NCBI GenBank assembly: GCA_036850595.1
Contig: CM072156.1
Span: 18,589,483-18,653,482, forward strand
DNA length: 64,000 nucleotides
Reading direction: 5' to 3'
DNA from: Rhyacichthys aspro
Taxonomy: Eukaryota > Chordata > Actinopteri > Gobiiformes > Rhyacichthyidae
The stretch's first letter is position 1. The number at the start of each line of letters is the position of its first letter. Below the pieces are notes generated by a model, which was not told where the DNA came from, did no database searches, and was given only the letters and a program-made list of their open reading frames with translations. The translations under genes were made by a program, and so were the position numbers. Shown here in pieces: positions 25,269 through 37,982 of this stretch.

Positions 25269-26303
25269 CATTGTGTTTCTTTAAGGCATGAGTACCAAGG
25301 ATATGTTCAGGTAATTTATAATGTAACAAAAAGCAGTACAAAAAGCTGTTGATGGAGATAATACATAGATAAAAATAAGTCATTCAGATTTTGTTATATG
25401 TTTAAACAGACAGCAGACATACCTGTTCCTCTGCTTTGGAACCAATGGTGAATATCCCATCTCAAGTTATTCAATCAGAAAAGAGAACTACTTTAAACTC
25501 TCTTTAATGACTCAAGTAGCCATATGGATGTTCGTTAGCTCAGTAGGTTAGGTTTGTTTGAATTGTTTGAGGTAAACTACAAAACTACCGCTCTCCATTA
25601 CTGCTTTGGTTAACGATAAAGTAGCCACGATCACTTCAAAATCACTGAGTTCTTGTTTGAAAATGAAAAAACACTGGTGGAATGTAACACACTCTACACA
25701 TGAGTGCTTTTAAAACATCCAAAAGCGTACATTGTCCGCGGCGTTCGTTTTCCCAGCTTTCAGTCACATCGCGAGAGACGTATTCGAACATTTAGAGTCA
25801 CACAGGCACCAAACTTTAACAGGATGTCCGGCACAATTTCACCATTTCTCCAAGAGTCCCGTGTTTTCTTTTTTTTCTCTTCTGCTATGAAAGGCAGCAA
25901 AGTCCCAAAACGCTGAACGAATTCATTTTTACGACACAACACAGACATTTTTGTAGCACAGGTCAAGGTGATTCCTCTTTTCAACCTGTTTTTGAATGTC
26001 ACGTTCAGAAGTAGAGTCACGAAAGATCACTGCAAGCCGGAGTTGGTACAAGAAGTTGGAATACAGAAAAGAAGTAACAGCACACGAGCCGGACTACACA
26101 CCGTTACACTTTGTTGCTTGTTAACAGAGAAAATCGAGTAAAGCTTTGTGCGAATGTAAGAAATGAGTTATATTACAGCAGCAGCAGGTTTAGTTCAATT
26201 CTTTACTTCAAAATCTGAAACAGTGCTTCGACCAATTTAGGAAATATTTATGTATTGAATGCGTTCAGAGACAGCTGAGGCCCATACATGTGCTGGTACT
26301 AAT

Positions 26304-26810
26304 CAGCGGTGTGGATTTGCGTCACATGACCTGGACTCACATTAGACTTGTCATAAATTTGACTTGAAAAATGTAAAAAGACTTGTAACAGCGACTCGAG
26401 ACTTCACTTGGACTTGAGCCTCTAACTAGAAATGACAACTCATTTTCTTAAATAGTTTGACAGATTAATCCAGTTAATCCATGCGTTACTCGCCTGACGC
26501 TGCCTTTAGATGCGCTCCGTAAAGCTCAGCGCTACAGGGCTTTACAACCAAAGACCAAAAAGCAGCCCACACATTGTAAGTCACTGACCACTAAAGCATA
26601 GAAAGAATAACTGTGGCATTGTTTTGGACTAAATACAACCACTTGTCAGTTACTTCATAATTTTTTGTTCAAATATTTAAAAGCTCACATTGTTTAATGT
26701 TACTATATTAGTGTTGAAAAAGCTTGAAAGGATTTGAAACCTTGAAATATAGGACTTTGGACTCGAGACTTACTTGCAACTTGCAAAACAATGACTTGGT
26801 CCCATCTCTG
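26304..26810. mobile_element. hAT-type non-autonomous transposon rich in GACTTG motifs, intact 8-bp TSD
   Basis: GTACTAAT flanks both ends exactly (26296-26303 and 26811-26818). The left end is CAGCGGTGTGGA; the reversed right end is CAGAGATGGGACCAAGTCAT. Internal ACTTGGACTTGAG and GGACTCGAGACTT repeats are characteristic of a common fish family. It is 507 bp and non-coding. Confidence 0.9.
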
Positions 26811-26818
26811 GTACTAAT

Positions 26819-29800
26819 ACATTAACACAGGGAATGTATGACATTATGTACAAACTGTAAATGATAAAGGTGGAAAATAGACACTGGCAATGACATTCCT
26901 AATACAGAAAAAGAGCCACAGATGAGTTAAAGGTGTAGGTCAAGTCATCAACTGGTCTAACATTGGGGGCCAATTTTTTTTTCTTGTAATAAAACGCATA
27001 ACCAACTGTCATAATAAGTAACATAAAAGATAATAGATAATGGATTGATAATAAAACTTAATGTGGTGTGGTTGCATAAATGGCCTTGCATCTGTCAGCA
27101 TCAATAAAAGACCAGCACCCCCTTTTATCGCTGGAGTTGTTGACAAAGATTACCCAGTCGACACAGCCTGGCCAGCCATCCCAATTCTTTATCTTTTCGA
27201 CACAAAGTCTTCCTTTTTATGAGTTTATTTTTCAAGAGGCAGAACAAATGGACACAGATTAAACAACCTCTGAACGCATTTCAAAGACCAATCAGAAAAC
27301 AGTGGGCAGTACCAACAAATGCAGAATAAACTACCTCAGGACCCATGCAATTTTAAAAACAAATCAGGGAAACAAAGCATTGCATAACGTCAATGAGTCT
27401 GACTAGAGTCTACAACGTTACGGTCTTTTGGAAAAGTGTGGAAACTAAGAAGTGCATTTGTGGCTTGAAAACCAAAACTTTGTCTGTTTGGATGTTATTG
27501 TGTGCATATATACAATGATAAAGTGAGTTTATAAAAGCAGGTTAGTCAACTTATAGGCGGAAATTGTATAGTTTGAAATGCACTTTGTGGAGGATACATT
27601 CGTTACCCTTCGTCTGCAGTGTCATGATTTTGTATTGATTTGACAACATAACATTTTCTGGCATTTTGAGGCGAGACATCTCGACTCTCTCATGCTAATT
27701 TTGTTGATAAAACCTAACCTTTTTGTGCGCCCTGAAGAGACCGTGTTTGGCAGTAACATCTCGGATCAGCTGCCACTAATGTGTTCAATCAGGTTCAAAA
27801 AAATGACACGTATGGCTGGATGGCACTTAACCGGCTTGTTTTGCTTGCACCTAACCTGATAGACCAGGAGTGGGCTCATGAACGAGGAGAGTATTCCAGG
27901 GAAACACAGCATTAGGCCTGCGTGTGCGTGTCTGTTGCCTGGTTGCTCGCTGGTAATTACCCTGATTGGAGAAATGCACCGGAAGAGCTGGTGCTGATGA
28001 GACTCTTCACCCGCTGTGAGGCTGCCTGGCGCCGGCACTCGGCAACACGAGACATGCTTTGTCTGCACGAGTGTGTCTTCGAGAGCCACATACGCACTCT
28101 GTTTGAGAAGGACTCATTGACCAGAGTTGATTACGTATTCATTACAGTGAAACCCCCCTCACTCCCACCCACCCGGGGTATCGCCCACTCCACTCGACCT
28201 GTCCGAGCGCCGGCCGGGGCAGGGGACACACTTAGCATTCAGGACGTGTGGACGGGAGAGGGCTGATTATAATGAAAGGTCAAACTAAAATGTAATTAAC
28301 ACAGGAGGTGATGAGACAATGGGTTTTAAGAGCTACTACTCAACAGTACACTCTGGTCTATGGTTTTAAAATTGAATCTACAAGGCTCTGTTGGGTTTTA
28401 AATGAGTTTTGTTACCTCTGGGCCGACTAAAATCACATTAATCTGCTCTGACATGGATGATTGAACAATATTTGTTATGCTGGATTGATGAGTAAACTTT
28501 TAAAAAAGAAGTGTCTATAGTTTTGGTTGAAATTGTACAATATGGCATAAGTTAACATATATGTAAGAGAAATGACTTTACCCTTTTAATGGAACTTTCC
28601 ATTCTGTCAAAGTCAGCTTGTGCCCCATTTATGCTCCTCTAGTAACTCAAAAAAAAAAAAAGCCAATCATTTGTTGCTTTTTGCCACTCCCCCAAAATCC
28701 AACCTGATTCACATAAAAAAATAAATAAAAAAAAGCGAAAAAAGTGCTTTGTAAAATTGAAACTAAAAAGCACATGTCTATTTTTATAAATATATATTAT
28801 ATTGAGTCTTAATCACACACTGTTATGTTTTTGTGCATGTACTTCTACCCCTACCCCTAATACGTCATCAGTTTTACATAAGGCTGAATTCTCACATTTA
28901 TACTCAAGCCTTCTAAATTCACCTCAGCTCTTACACCTCTGTTACACTTCTGTTCCACCTCTGCTACTACCTCCTGCTGCAAGAGGCACCTTTTGGGATC
29001 AGGTGAGATGTAAAAAGACAGGAATATGCTGCAACAATGAAAATAGGTCATAAAGTCTAGATGGTATGTTTTTTAGTGGAGCTACTGACTTGGTCAGACT
29101 GGAGTTGGACTCAGTTAGAAAACGACAAAGGGGCAAGTGGTTAGAGTGACACCTTTTTGGGACACTTATAATATGATACTTGGACAAGGATTGATTAGTT
29201 ATACACAAAGCTGAAGCTGTGCATTTAAACATATTGTGAGCATTTATCTGCAAACTATTTCTCGTTTCTTAGTTATTGGTTAGCATACAGTATATTAATA
29301 TATGACCTTAAAAGATGTTGTATGCAGTAAAAATATCAAGTGTTAAGAATTGTGAATGATCGGATATAAGCATCACTGAAAGGATATGGTCTCTATTTGT
29401 CAGAGCTTAGGTTGGCAACATCATGGCCAAGGCCCACTGCTTGATGTGGTTGGTCTATGCAAGTCAGACCACATTTTACATTAACAACAGCATTGGTATT
29501 GTTGCTGAAAAAAAAAATAGAAAGAGTAGACAAAAAGTACAACAAATGGACTGTAAATGATGACCACAAATATAAAAGGGCAATTTTGTAAAAGTGTGAC
29601 AGTCACTGATTTAAAGTGAGTCCCTGTCTCAAAAGGACAAAATGGCTGACTGATGGACTGTATATTCACGAGGAATCACTTTACACCAATTCGTTAAAAT
29701 AACATCTTTTGAAACAGTAGCTGTGTGTTTATCCATGTCTTTTGATCATCATCATCATCACTAAAAACAGAGGGCTCAATCAGAGCAGCTCTGTTATAGT

Positions 29801-31690
29801 GTAATCTAATAAAGACATTGTAACAACATCAGACATTACCCACTACTGTAATCCTCTGCTTGCTCACTCCAGACTCATAACTGTTTATACTTTACCAAAA
29901 TGACAGACACACATCCTGAGGCAAAAGATTAAATCCTAAAAAAAAAATAAAAAAAAATAAAAAAAATGGTCCAAGTTTTTTTTTTTTTGCTGTTTTTGGG
30001 ATACATTTAAATGAATTATGTATGAAGTATGAGTCTCTTGGTACACAGCAGATGGGGTAAACACTGCACACTCTTTACCCCTCTGGATTATACTGATCCA
30101 GCGGTCAAAACAAATATATCAAGTCAACCACTTCTCTGTTGATAATATTGCACTTTAATTTTGCATTTTTTCCAAATTTTCCCCTAACAAAGTATTGCAA
30201 CACTACTTTCTCTGCTAACATGTCGCCTCTTTTCATAACGTCAACGCAGCAGCTGACGAAGGAATGTATAACAAGAGCTTTTGTGCCCAGAATAGCTCAG
30301 GAGCTCAGAGTGGGGGCAGGGTGTGACTTTCTGACAGTGGAGTGATTAGTATCAACAGGTGACGGCTCTCTGTACCAGGTTAGACACGCTGCAAACGTCA
30401 TACGCTTAAATGCCATCCACTGCGAGAGTCTCTGCTGATAACCCAGTGAGTTATTCCTCGTCTGTTCGGTCCGCGGATGCACGGTTATTGTTCGTCAACT
30501 AAATGTTAATCTTGTTGATGTATTCGTTAAAGTCTCTGGAGGATTTAAGCGTCTGGTTTCATTAATTAACTTCTTTTTGGGGGATAAATCAGAACTTTGC
30601 AAAACTTCTTCTTTGACTCCATTTAAACTTATACTTGCAGTGGTTTTAAAACATAGCAGGCGATTGTCTCGAGCCCTAATGTTTAAAGGGACAGCTGTTG
30701 CATATACTTTGAGGTGGATGGATTTTATTTGGTCACATAACTGTATTTAAACATCAAACCAAAGAGATGCAGGTATAGTTGCATCTCTTTGCTTGAATCT
30801 ATATGGCAATGGTCAGTGAGAGTCTCTTTATGTTAGCCCTGCGATTAACTGGCGATCGTCCAGGGTGTACCCCGCCTCAGGGCTAATGCTGCTTAGCTAA
30901 GCTCTTCCTTCCTCCACCCATAACTTGGAATCAATAAATGAGTCACCATTATACAACCGTGTAATTGATATAATCATCACATGGATTTGACTCATGTAAC
31001 GTATTAGTGTCTGCCCCTCAGTACCTCCTATACAGCAAGCTCAAATGGTCTGTATAAGGTATTAGACTATGACCACCACTTTGTCTTAGATGACAGCACT
31101 GAGTCTTATGTCCCGACCCCACCTTTCAATACTGAACAACAGCACAGCAACCTTTAAAACTGGACTCATTTTACCCCCACAAAAATATATGACAACAAAT
31201 AGAGTTCACCTTAAACTAGCTCTGAGTTTTGAGTCAGACTGAAGCTATTATCTCTACTAGAGGACAACAAAGAATGCAAAAACGGTCTTCTTTCTCAGTC
31301 AGTCCCACCATTCTTTGTTAATTTATCTTTGTCTTTTATTGAGAGCCTCCTATGTTTTTCATTTATCTGTGGGTTCTCAAGGCCAATGTAATTCATGTTT
31401 TATCTGGACATGTCCTAAAATGTGTTGTTTTTTTTTTTTTGCCTTAAGGACGTCGCTATGTTTTTTAACATATTCATTGTTATTCAAAATCTTTTATCCC
31501 AACAGCTATTTGTCTTTTAAATTATTAGTTGCCTCTTTTTAATTGAGTTTTATACATCTTTTTATGTGTGTTTAGTGTTGTTTGAATTGCCCCTGGTGGG
31601 AGTAATAAATTCTACCTCATAAAAATCACAAGAATGCCATTGCCAGTATTTATCTGCATTTGATTTTGCTTCTCTTTATATTTTTTCTTT
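26819..31690. other. intergenic stretch, no gene recognised
   Basis: Non-coding. The segment 27860-28270 is GC-richer and has open frames on both strands without a known domain. Simple repeats include A-rich 28651-28664, A-rich 29938-29967 and an ATC run at 29747-29761. A LINE-tail-like fragment lies at 30838-30900. Confidence 0.5.
30838..30900 (+). repeat. LINE 3'-end fragment (L2-like)
   Basis: AACTGGCGATCGTCCAGGGT followed by GTACCCCGCCTC is the conserved 3' core of fish L2-type LINEs. Only about 60 bp remain. Confidence 0.65.
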
Positions 31691-31815
31691 TGGCACTGTT
31701 TCTAATTAGAAACAGGCGTATCCAGTGCTGGAATAGACACTTTCTGTGTTCTAACAGTAATCATTACTTCCTTGTTGACATCGGTGTAGAGCATGTGATT
31801 GGCCAATGCTTCTGG
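31691..31815 (+). repeat. dispersed repeat family B, copy 1
   Basis: CCAGTGCTGGAATAGACACT is reversed at 47106-47125, and TTGACATCGGTGTAGA is reversed at 53039-53054. This copy joins both blocks, so the three loci share one repeat. Confidence 0.65.
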
Positions 31816-32801
31816 TATGTGCTTAACATGCACTCATCTCTTAAAATCCTTGATAATAAAGCCATGATGGTGTCCTAAGGTCTCATTTGATACCTTTTTA
31901 GAATATTATACTATCAGATGATTAAAATGTTTTTCTTCAATACAAACTGTGTTATCACATGCCCCAGTGTATTTGTATTGTGTTTTCAAACAAACAAAGC
32001 ACTGAGCGCTGGCGTTTACTAAACTGTGAGGCATAAACTGTCTATTAATAACAGAAAGTCATCTCTATGCTCCACATTATTATAAGCATTAAGCCTCATT
32101 TTGTCCAACAAGATGAGCTCAAATACTGATGCTGACCATAAAAGTGCAAAACCAAGTGGTGTAGTTTGGTAACGCTGTGACCAATTTGAAAATGTTCACT
32201 GGTGCCAATTATATCTCAGCCAGTGACAGGTGCCATGGTAACGACATAATCAAGGTTTTCCATTCGTCTATGTGGCCACTGTATGACATTTCTGAGTTTT
32301 CTCCCAGTGGGCCTCGGCAGACTGTGTCCCCAAGCGTCCTCTCTCGACCTGGAGCCCAGCGGAACGAGCTGATCCCTGCGTCCTCTTTACAGACTTCACA
32401 CTCAGCACTAAGACAAAGCACATGGCCGCACTTGAAAAAGCCAACAGCTGGCCGGCACACTTCGCCGGATGAGGTGTCTATGGAGCCCTTTAAAGATGAT
32501 ATTAACATGCGTCATGGATGAATGGGTCACATTCAGAGCGATCCCCGACGAAATGAGCAAACAACAAAAATCTGCACATAAAATTAGAGATGGGGGTTGA
32601 CAGAGGGTGTGTTCGTGCAGGTGGGAAGACAGGAATACAATATTTGAATGTGGCACTGCTCTATTTATCTGATCACAGGAGAAGCAAGTGACAGATCTTT
32701 GCTTAAATACGGCTTGTGTTGTATTATTCAAAAACCCTGGTGTTCTTGAATATTAGTGTTCAGTCAGCTACTAAAACATGTTTAGTATTCTGTCTATAGA
32801 A
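31816..32801. other. intergenic stretch, no gene recognised
   Basis: Overlapping open frames on both strands at 32177-32521 and 32209-32731 have no recognisable domain. The segment is somewhat GC-richer than its surroundings. Confidence 0.45.
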
Positions 32802-33060
32802 GGGATTAGGGCACAAACAAAATACTTTACTCCCAAAATTTATACTCTAATCTTTACTATCTTCTCTGAATTGTGACTTTTATCTCAGAATTTTGCCTTT
32901 AATGTCTGTATTTTAACGTCTATCTCTGAATTTTACATTTGATCTCTAAAATCGAACTTTCTTCTCTGAATTCTGACTTCAATCTGAGAATTCTAACTTT
33001 AATGTCACAAATCTAACTTTAATCTCTCCCCTACAATAATTCAACCGTGGCCCTAATCCT
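32802..33060. mobile_element. MITE carrying an internal degenerate tandem array
   Basis: The left end GGGATTAGGGCAC and the reversed right end AGGATTAGGGCCAC are inverted repeats. Between them lie about nine diverged copies of a roughly 20-25-base unit of the type ATCTCTGAATTCTGACTTTA. There is no coding potential. Confidence 0.72.
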
Positions 33061-33219
33061 CCACAGTACCCTTTTAAGTGAGAGAATAGCAGTATAGAAG
33101 TATATATGGTCAGGTGGTGAGGTCTGTTGTCACTAACTTGATTTTATGGGGGTGTGAAGTAAATCAATCCAACCACAAGGAGTCAAAAGCCTGTGTACTT
33201 TTGTGCCAAGCCCACATAA

Positions 33220-33337
33220 ATGGAGAAGACTGCTTCGCGAAGGGCGTACGGTGTAAAACCTATGCCAGAGTAAAGCTGTGAATCACTAGATGATTCACTG
33301 TGGCGACCCCTGAAGGGAACAGCCGAAAGGAGAGAAA
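33220..33337 (+). repeat. SINE-like fragment with CTGTGGCGACCCC tail
   Basis: ACGGTGTAAAACCTATGCC followed by CACTGTGGCGACCCCTGAAG and GGAACAGCCGAAAGGAGA is a combination I associate with a common fish short retroelement. No RNA polymerase III boxes are evident, so the class is tentative. Confidence 0.55.
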
Positions 33338-33912
33338 AATTAGAGGTAAATAAACTACTGCTGTCCATTACTGCTTTTGTTAATGTTAAGATGCAATGAT
33401 TGCTGCAAAAATTGAGAAGTCAAATATGAGTCACTAACCCCTTTTAAATATGCCTACGGTCCTCTTTCTGTATTAGCACTTCATTCAAATGTATTTGCAA
33501 ATGTATGGGTTCAGTGGTCTCTGAGAGCAAAAGGATTATGACTCAAAGTCTGGGGATACTGCCAGTCTGTTTTCACTTGAGACTGACGGATGCCTCTTCA
33601 GCTGATGAAGCATCTCTCCAGCTCAGAGATGAAGCCTGCAGCTGTTCACGTCTGAGGGGGAGGGGGGCAGGTAACGGCCATCAGGGAATCACTTTTCTTA
33701 GTAGATCCTTCATACTGCCGTGGAAACAACAGGAAATCTCTATTATCTACAAGGTGAAGTTATGCCACGAACGGGCAGTTAGTATCAGTGACAGAGACTC
33801 AATGTGTGTGTAGCACTAAATGTGTGTACAGAGTGAGGTTATTTACGCCAAGTTTGTGTCAATTAATGAAATATACTATGTGTCTCATTTTCAAGCGTCA
33901 GATCTGTTCCCC

Positions 33913-33918
33913 TTTAAT
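33913..33918 (-). promoter_or_regulatory. tacr1: candidate ATTAAA poly(A) signal for full-length tacr1
   Basis: On the minus strand the first plausible poly(A) hexamer after the tacr1 stop codon is this ATTAAA variant, about 990 nt downstream. I saw no canonical AATAAA between it and the stop. Canonical copies occur only further away, for example near 31337. The true 3' end cannot be fixed from sequence alone. Confidence 0.22.
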
Positions 33919-34901
33919 GTGGCTTACTCCCTTCTGCCTAAAAGCAGCACATACAGACAGGAGGGATGGTGGTAAGACAAATTACTGAAGAGCTTAAAGG
34001 GAGCTGTTGCTTCAAGGGCTCGGTTCTCAGCAGCTGAAAGTTCAAAACAGTTTTCCTCTTCTATCCGATAACCACACGCCTGGGTTTTAAATGTATTTTC
34101 TGGAAGGGGTTTTCTAGTAAAAAGATTTTCCGAAGGAGAGAAGCAGAAGTCACCTCAGTGAAAACATGGAGCTGCTGTGTTCACGACTCGGCGGTCTCAT
34201 GTTTGAGCCTGCCTCTAAAATAGACAGTGTGAAGTCACACAGCTTGTGTGAATGAGGACGTGTGAAACGTCACTCCGCCGCCGAAGAGAGAACTGCTGTG
34301 GCGGGGCACGAACTGAGATCGGAGACTTGAGCGTCTGCTTTGGACTGGCTTTGAACTGGAATGTACTCACATTGTAGTCCTCAAATATACAATAGTTAAC
34401 TGGCATTAGTCTAAAGCCTCTTTCATACATGTCCTCTCAAAGTTTCCAACACAAAACTGGTGAACGAAGATTTTCTTTGTGACAGTGGTGAATACTATTA
34501 ATAATATGCGTATTTGAAGGTATGTATTTCCAAACAATGGAAAGTATTACACAAAGAAGAGCTCTCAGGCTCTGTGTACACTACTCACACACAAAATAAA
34601 TGTCACCAAACACATGTCAACAATAGACCCACTCTTGGCACTCCTCCAGAGAACCCTCCATATATCGTGCTCATTCAGAGGTTATACTAGGTCATCAGCC
34701 TTTCAATAGCCCCTTTCAATGAAGTCAGAACAACCTCAGAGGATAGAACATGTATGAAAAGGACTTCAGGCTTGAGCCAGAAATCCCTGTAAATGACCTG
34801 GGCATGACGCTCCAATGGATTTACAGAGCTACAATCACTGCTCATTGGGTTTTATCATCGTGAACAGTCTCACTCTTTCTGCTGTCCAGTCCAGAGCCAC
34901 T

Positions 34902-35226
34902 CTAGTCCTGAAGGTTGTTGCTGGAGTAGAAGCTGGACGTCTCCGACACTGTTTTGGACACGCTCCGGGACGACGAGCCGTTGGACGTGAGATCGAGAGA
35001 GGAGCTAATCAGGGCAGAACCAGAGCCAGTGACGGTCTTGGGTTTGGCCTGGTCCACGTCGTCGGCGACCTGGAGGACAGTGGACACGGTGGTCTCCATA
35101 CGGCTGGCCTTGTAAACACTGGTCTGGGTCTGGAGATACCGCGTGGACTTTAATTCAAGGCCTTCGTATGAGCCACGAGGGACGCACGGGCAGCAGCGGA
35201 AAGCCTGTTTGAAACCAGCCCGAAAC
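34902..35226 (-). CDS. tacr1: tacr1 exon 5: C-terminal tail and stop codon
   Basis: This terminal coding exon encodes helix 8 and the cytoplasmic tail: 107 residues plus the end of a split Arg codon, then TAG. The acceptor is TTTTTTTCCAG. The start FRAGFKQAFRCCPC holds the paired Cys expected to be palmitoylated. LKSTRYLQTQTSVYK and RMETTVSTV follow, then SSLDLTSNGSSSRS and a Ser/Thr-rich end typical of arrestin/GRK-regulated NK1R tails. These blocks match NK1R rather than NK2R or NK3R as I recall those tails, and are the main reason for calling tacr1. The middle (DDVDQAKPKTVTGSGSA) differs from mammals, as is common there. The end SSFYSSNNLQD is slightly extended relative to human. Confidence 0.95.
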
Positions 35227-36199
35227 CTGGAAAAAAACAGACACGGCATCAGCATAAATCGAAACATAAATCAGCCAAAAATAAAATACAGATACTAATA
35301 ATAGTCGTGTTTTCATTCAATTTTAGAGACATTTTAAAGCAAAGATGTAAATCATGTGACGTCAGAAATTCAAGGAATCAGATGGATAGGATAGGAAAAT
35401 GAGATATAGCTATTAAAGGGTTTTCTGTGGGTAACTCTTAGATTACTTGCTCTTTTTTAGCTTGTTTTTTTACGCCATTAAAAAAGTTGCTGGTGATGTG
35501 CATTGATTTTACTGCAGGCAGCAACGATACATATGATAAGGTCTCATATTGAGGATTAGTCTTCTCAAAAATGTTTTTCCAGATTCTGGTTTATGAAACT
35601 GGAAACTGTTTTGTCAATTAACTTACAACAAACACTGGAACTATCCAATTTCTAATTATTGCTGTGCTTTTTAAAGAATTATTTATTTAAAATTTAAAAC
35701 TATAAAGAGTTACTCGCCCATTCCAGACCAATGCATCAATATTGTTACATGTAACCAATGGCAGTAAGTAAACTTTATACCTTTCACGTGCAATTATTAA
35801 AACCCTTCCTATTTGAGATATAAAACATATTTGAAAAAGACTTTTAAAAACTTGGATGCATTATTAATAATTCAAATAAAAAGAGAGTGAGGAACAGCTG
35901 CTGCAGTAAACATTAGACTCTTTGGGTTTATTCCCAGCTTTCTGAACATTAAATCCATAGAGCTGCACCAATTTCTTCAAATTTAGGGATTTCATATTTC
36001 AAATCACAGGTTCAGCTTGTGTTTAATGCAGTGTAGATGATAAAAACAATGTTTGAATTCAAGAAGAGAGAGTTGTACGGCACTGACATTTATCATTTTA
36101 GTTTTCATAGTATATAGTACAGTATCGTTTTTGTTGGATTATGACTGTTAATCACAAAAACAAGTCATAATTTACTTGAAAAACACTGCGTCCCTCCAA

Positions 36200-36336
36200 A
36201 AGCGTAAAATAAAGCCATACCCGCTTGGCCCCAAAGTGGTAGGGTATACTTTTTGGGGACACTTAGGACCCCTTTTTGTGATGGAAATGCTAGAACCGAC
36301 CCGACCCGCACCATACTGTCCCAGTGGAAACAAGGC
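36200..36336. mobile_element. one-ended copy of the GCCTTGTTTCCAC MITE
   Basis: The right end CCAGTGGAAACAAGGC and adjacent CCGACCCGACCC match the right end of 24960-25268. No matching left terminal repeat is seen. Confidence 0.6.
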
Positions 36337-37657
36337 TAAAGGATATCAATTTGGGGTCCAAAATCTTTACTGTTAAGCCACTTTTTCTAGCAGATTCTAG
36401 CATGGTCTGTAAAAACCATACATAATTAAGTATCAGAATCCAGCAAAGGTGAAGTGTGTTAAATAGACGTACTAACATTTACAAATCAAAAGGAGAGCTT
36501 TCCAGTGTCTGAGGGCAACGGCTTGAAAAGACAGGTTTTCCCATCTTCTTTATCCTCAGTTGAGAGCACACACATGAAAAAGCACAGATCATGAAATAGC
36601 CTCTTCTTGTATCTGACGACTGAACGTCAAAGATAAGGCTCAGTCACGTGTTCAGAAACATGCTCTCTCTGTGTGTTTCATCAAAGCCCCCATCCAAATC
36701 ACGTTCACACCCTTCATCATGTCAGGTGGGGGGAATCAGACTGAGGCCACGTTACTGTAGCATGTGAAGACAGAGGGAGGAAAGATCTACTGATTCATAA
36801 TTATACAAAATATCATTAATTAGTCACACCCCCAGCCCCACTACACAAGCTGAATTTATGTTTCTAGTTTTCACATCATTACATGGAGAGTACTAAAGAA
36901 ACAAAAAAGAAAATCCAGCAGAAAGAAGTCCACCAGATGCCTTCACAGAGCTAAATATATCAGCAACATTGACCAAGGCTAAATTGAGATAGCTTGATCA
37001 CTGAGGCAGCTTTAATCTAGCTATGACAAGCCTGATTTATGATCTGACGTGAACATGTTATTGCTAGTTCCCACACATTCTCAGAGTGGACTAATAAAAT
37101 GTGACGCCAACCAAATTTGTCAAAGACAAATCTTTTAGAGTCTAATCTTCATTATGTGTTGATGTCATGTTGAATTTAAACCACCAAGCAAGCATGGCAG
37201 TCACATGATTAGAGGTGGCAAGAAGTGATGCAAATGGCAAAAGAATCCTACAGTTAGGTTGATCATATTTTCAAAGTAAAAAATCAGGACACTTTAATTT
37301 TGCAGGAAATCCAACAACAGTACATTAACAAATAAAAAATAAAGTCACCAGGCAACACAAATAAACAATAGAAAAGTGGACGGATTGCATTGCATTAGCA
37401 TTAAATTTAAAAAATGGTTTCACTTCAAAGAAATACAACTTTTTTTAACATTCTTTGATGATAAATTCACATGAACAAAGTTTACAAAACGCAGCCTTCT
37501 TAGACAGTTGTATTGCCTTGCGCTTAAGAACCAATCATTACGGAGCTACAGACCTGAGAAACACTGTTGCTCTTTTTCAATTGGTTAATATTGCCATCGC
37601 CATGGTATCTATTGACTGACACACAGATAGTCTACAGACAAATGAGTTTCAAGCACT

Positions 37658-37796
37658 TTTTTTTTTTTTGCCTTTATTTAATAGAGACAGAATTAATAGG
37701 GACACCACTGATCACATTACCCAAGCTGGAACTGAACCCGGGTCTCCTGAGCATTTGGCTTAAGCTCCACCAAACGAGCCACTGAGACACCCTTAA
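37658..37796 (-). mobile_element. tRNA-derived SINE, copy 1 (sense to tacr1)
   Basis: On the minus strand it has an A box (TGGCTCGTTTGGTGG), then a B box (GGTTCAGTTCC), then a CTGTCTCTATT tail, AATAAAGGC and a terminal A-run (plus-strand T-run 37658-37669). This is the layout of a tRNA-headed SINE. Two more copies lie at 43990-44125 and 47430-47530. Confidence 0.8.
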
Positions 37797-37941
37797 GGTA
37801 ATTACTTTGTTAGTTACTATATTTACCCAACCACACTGGTGCAATTATCCAGGTAATTGCCCTGATTAAAAAAAAACCCCAAAACAGTGTAAAATAGAGA
37901 CTCGAGGCTCTGACATCAAACACATCTGTCTGCTGGGAACA

Positions 37942-37982
37942 TTAATAATAACTAATAATAATAATAAAAAATAATAATAAAA
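37942..37982. repeat. (AAT)n-rich microsatellite
   Basis: Interrupted runs of ATA/AAT triplets. Confidence 0.8.

Larger units (their letters stand above)
22135..26295. other. intergenic stretch, repeats but no gene
   Basis: It contains dispersed repeat family C copy 2 (23356-23775) and an inverted-repeat element (24960-25268). No coding exon is recognised; open frames near 22839-23175 overlap on both strands without a domain. Confidence 0.5.
33061..34901. other. tacr1: region containing the tacr1 3'UTR; end not determined
   Basis: This lies immediately 3' of the tacr1 stop codon on the minus strand. The first plausible poly(A) hexamer is ATTAAA at 33913-33918. A SINE-like fragment lies at 33220-33337. 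No second gene is recognised. Confidence 0.45.

Noticed and set aside
25527..25560. tRNA-like string GTTAGCTCAGTAGGTTAG
   Set aside because: Resembles a tRNA D-arm but no anticodon arm or T-arm follows at the right spacing.
27766..28266. Open frames on both strands in a GC-richer segment
   Set aside because: Mutually overlapping, no domain recognised; composition alone explains the open frames.
32177..32731. Three overlapping open frames
   Set aside because: Different frames and strands over the same bases without motif support.
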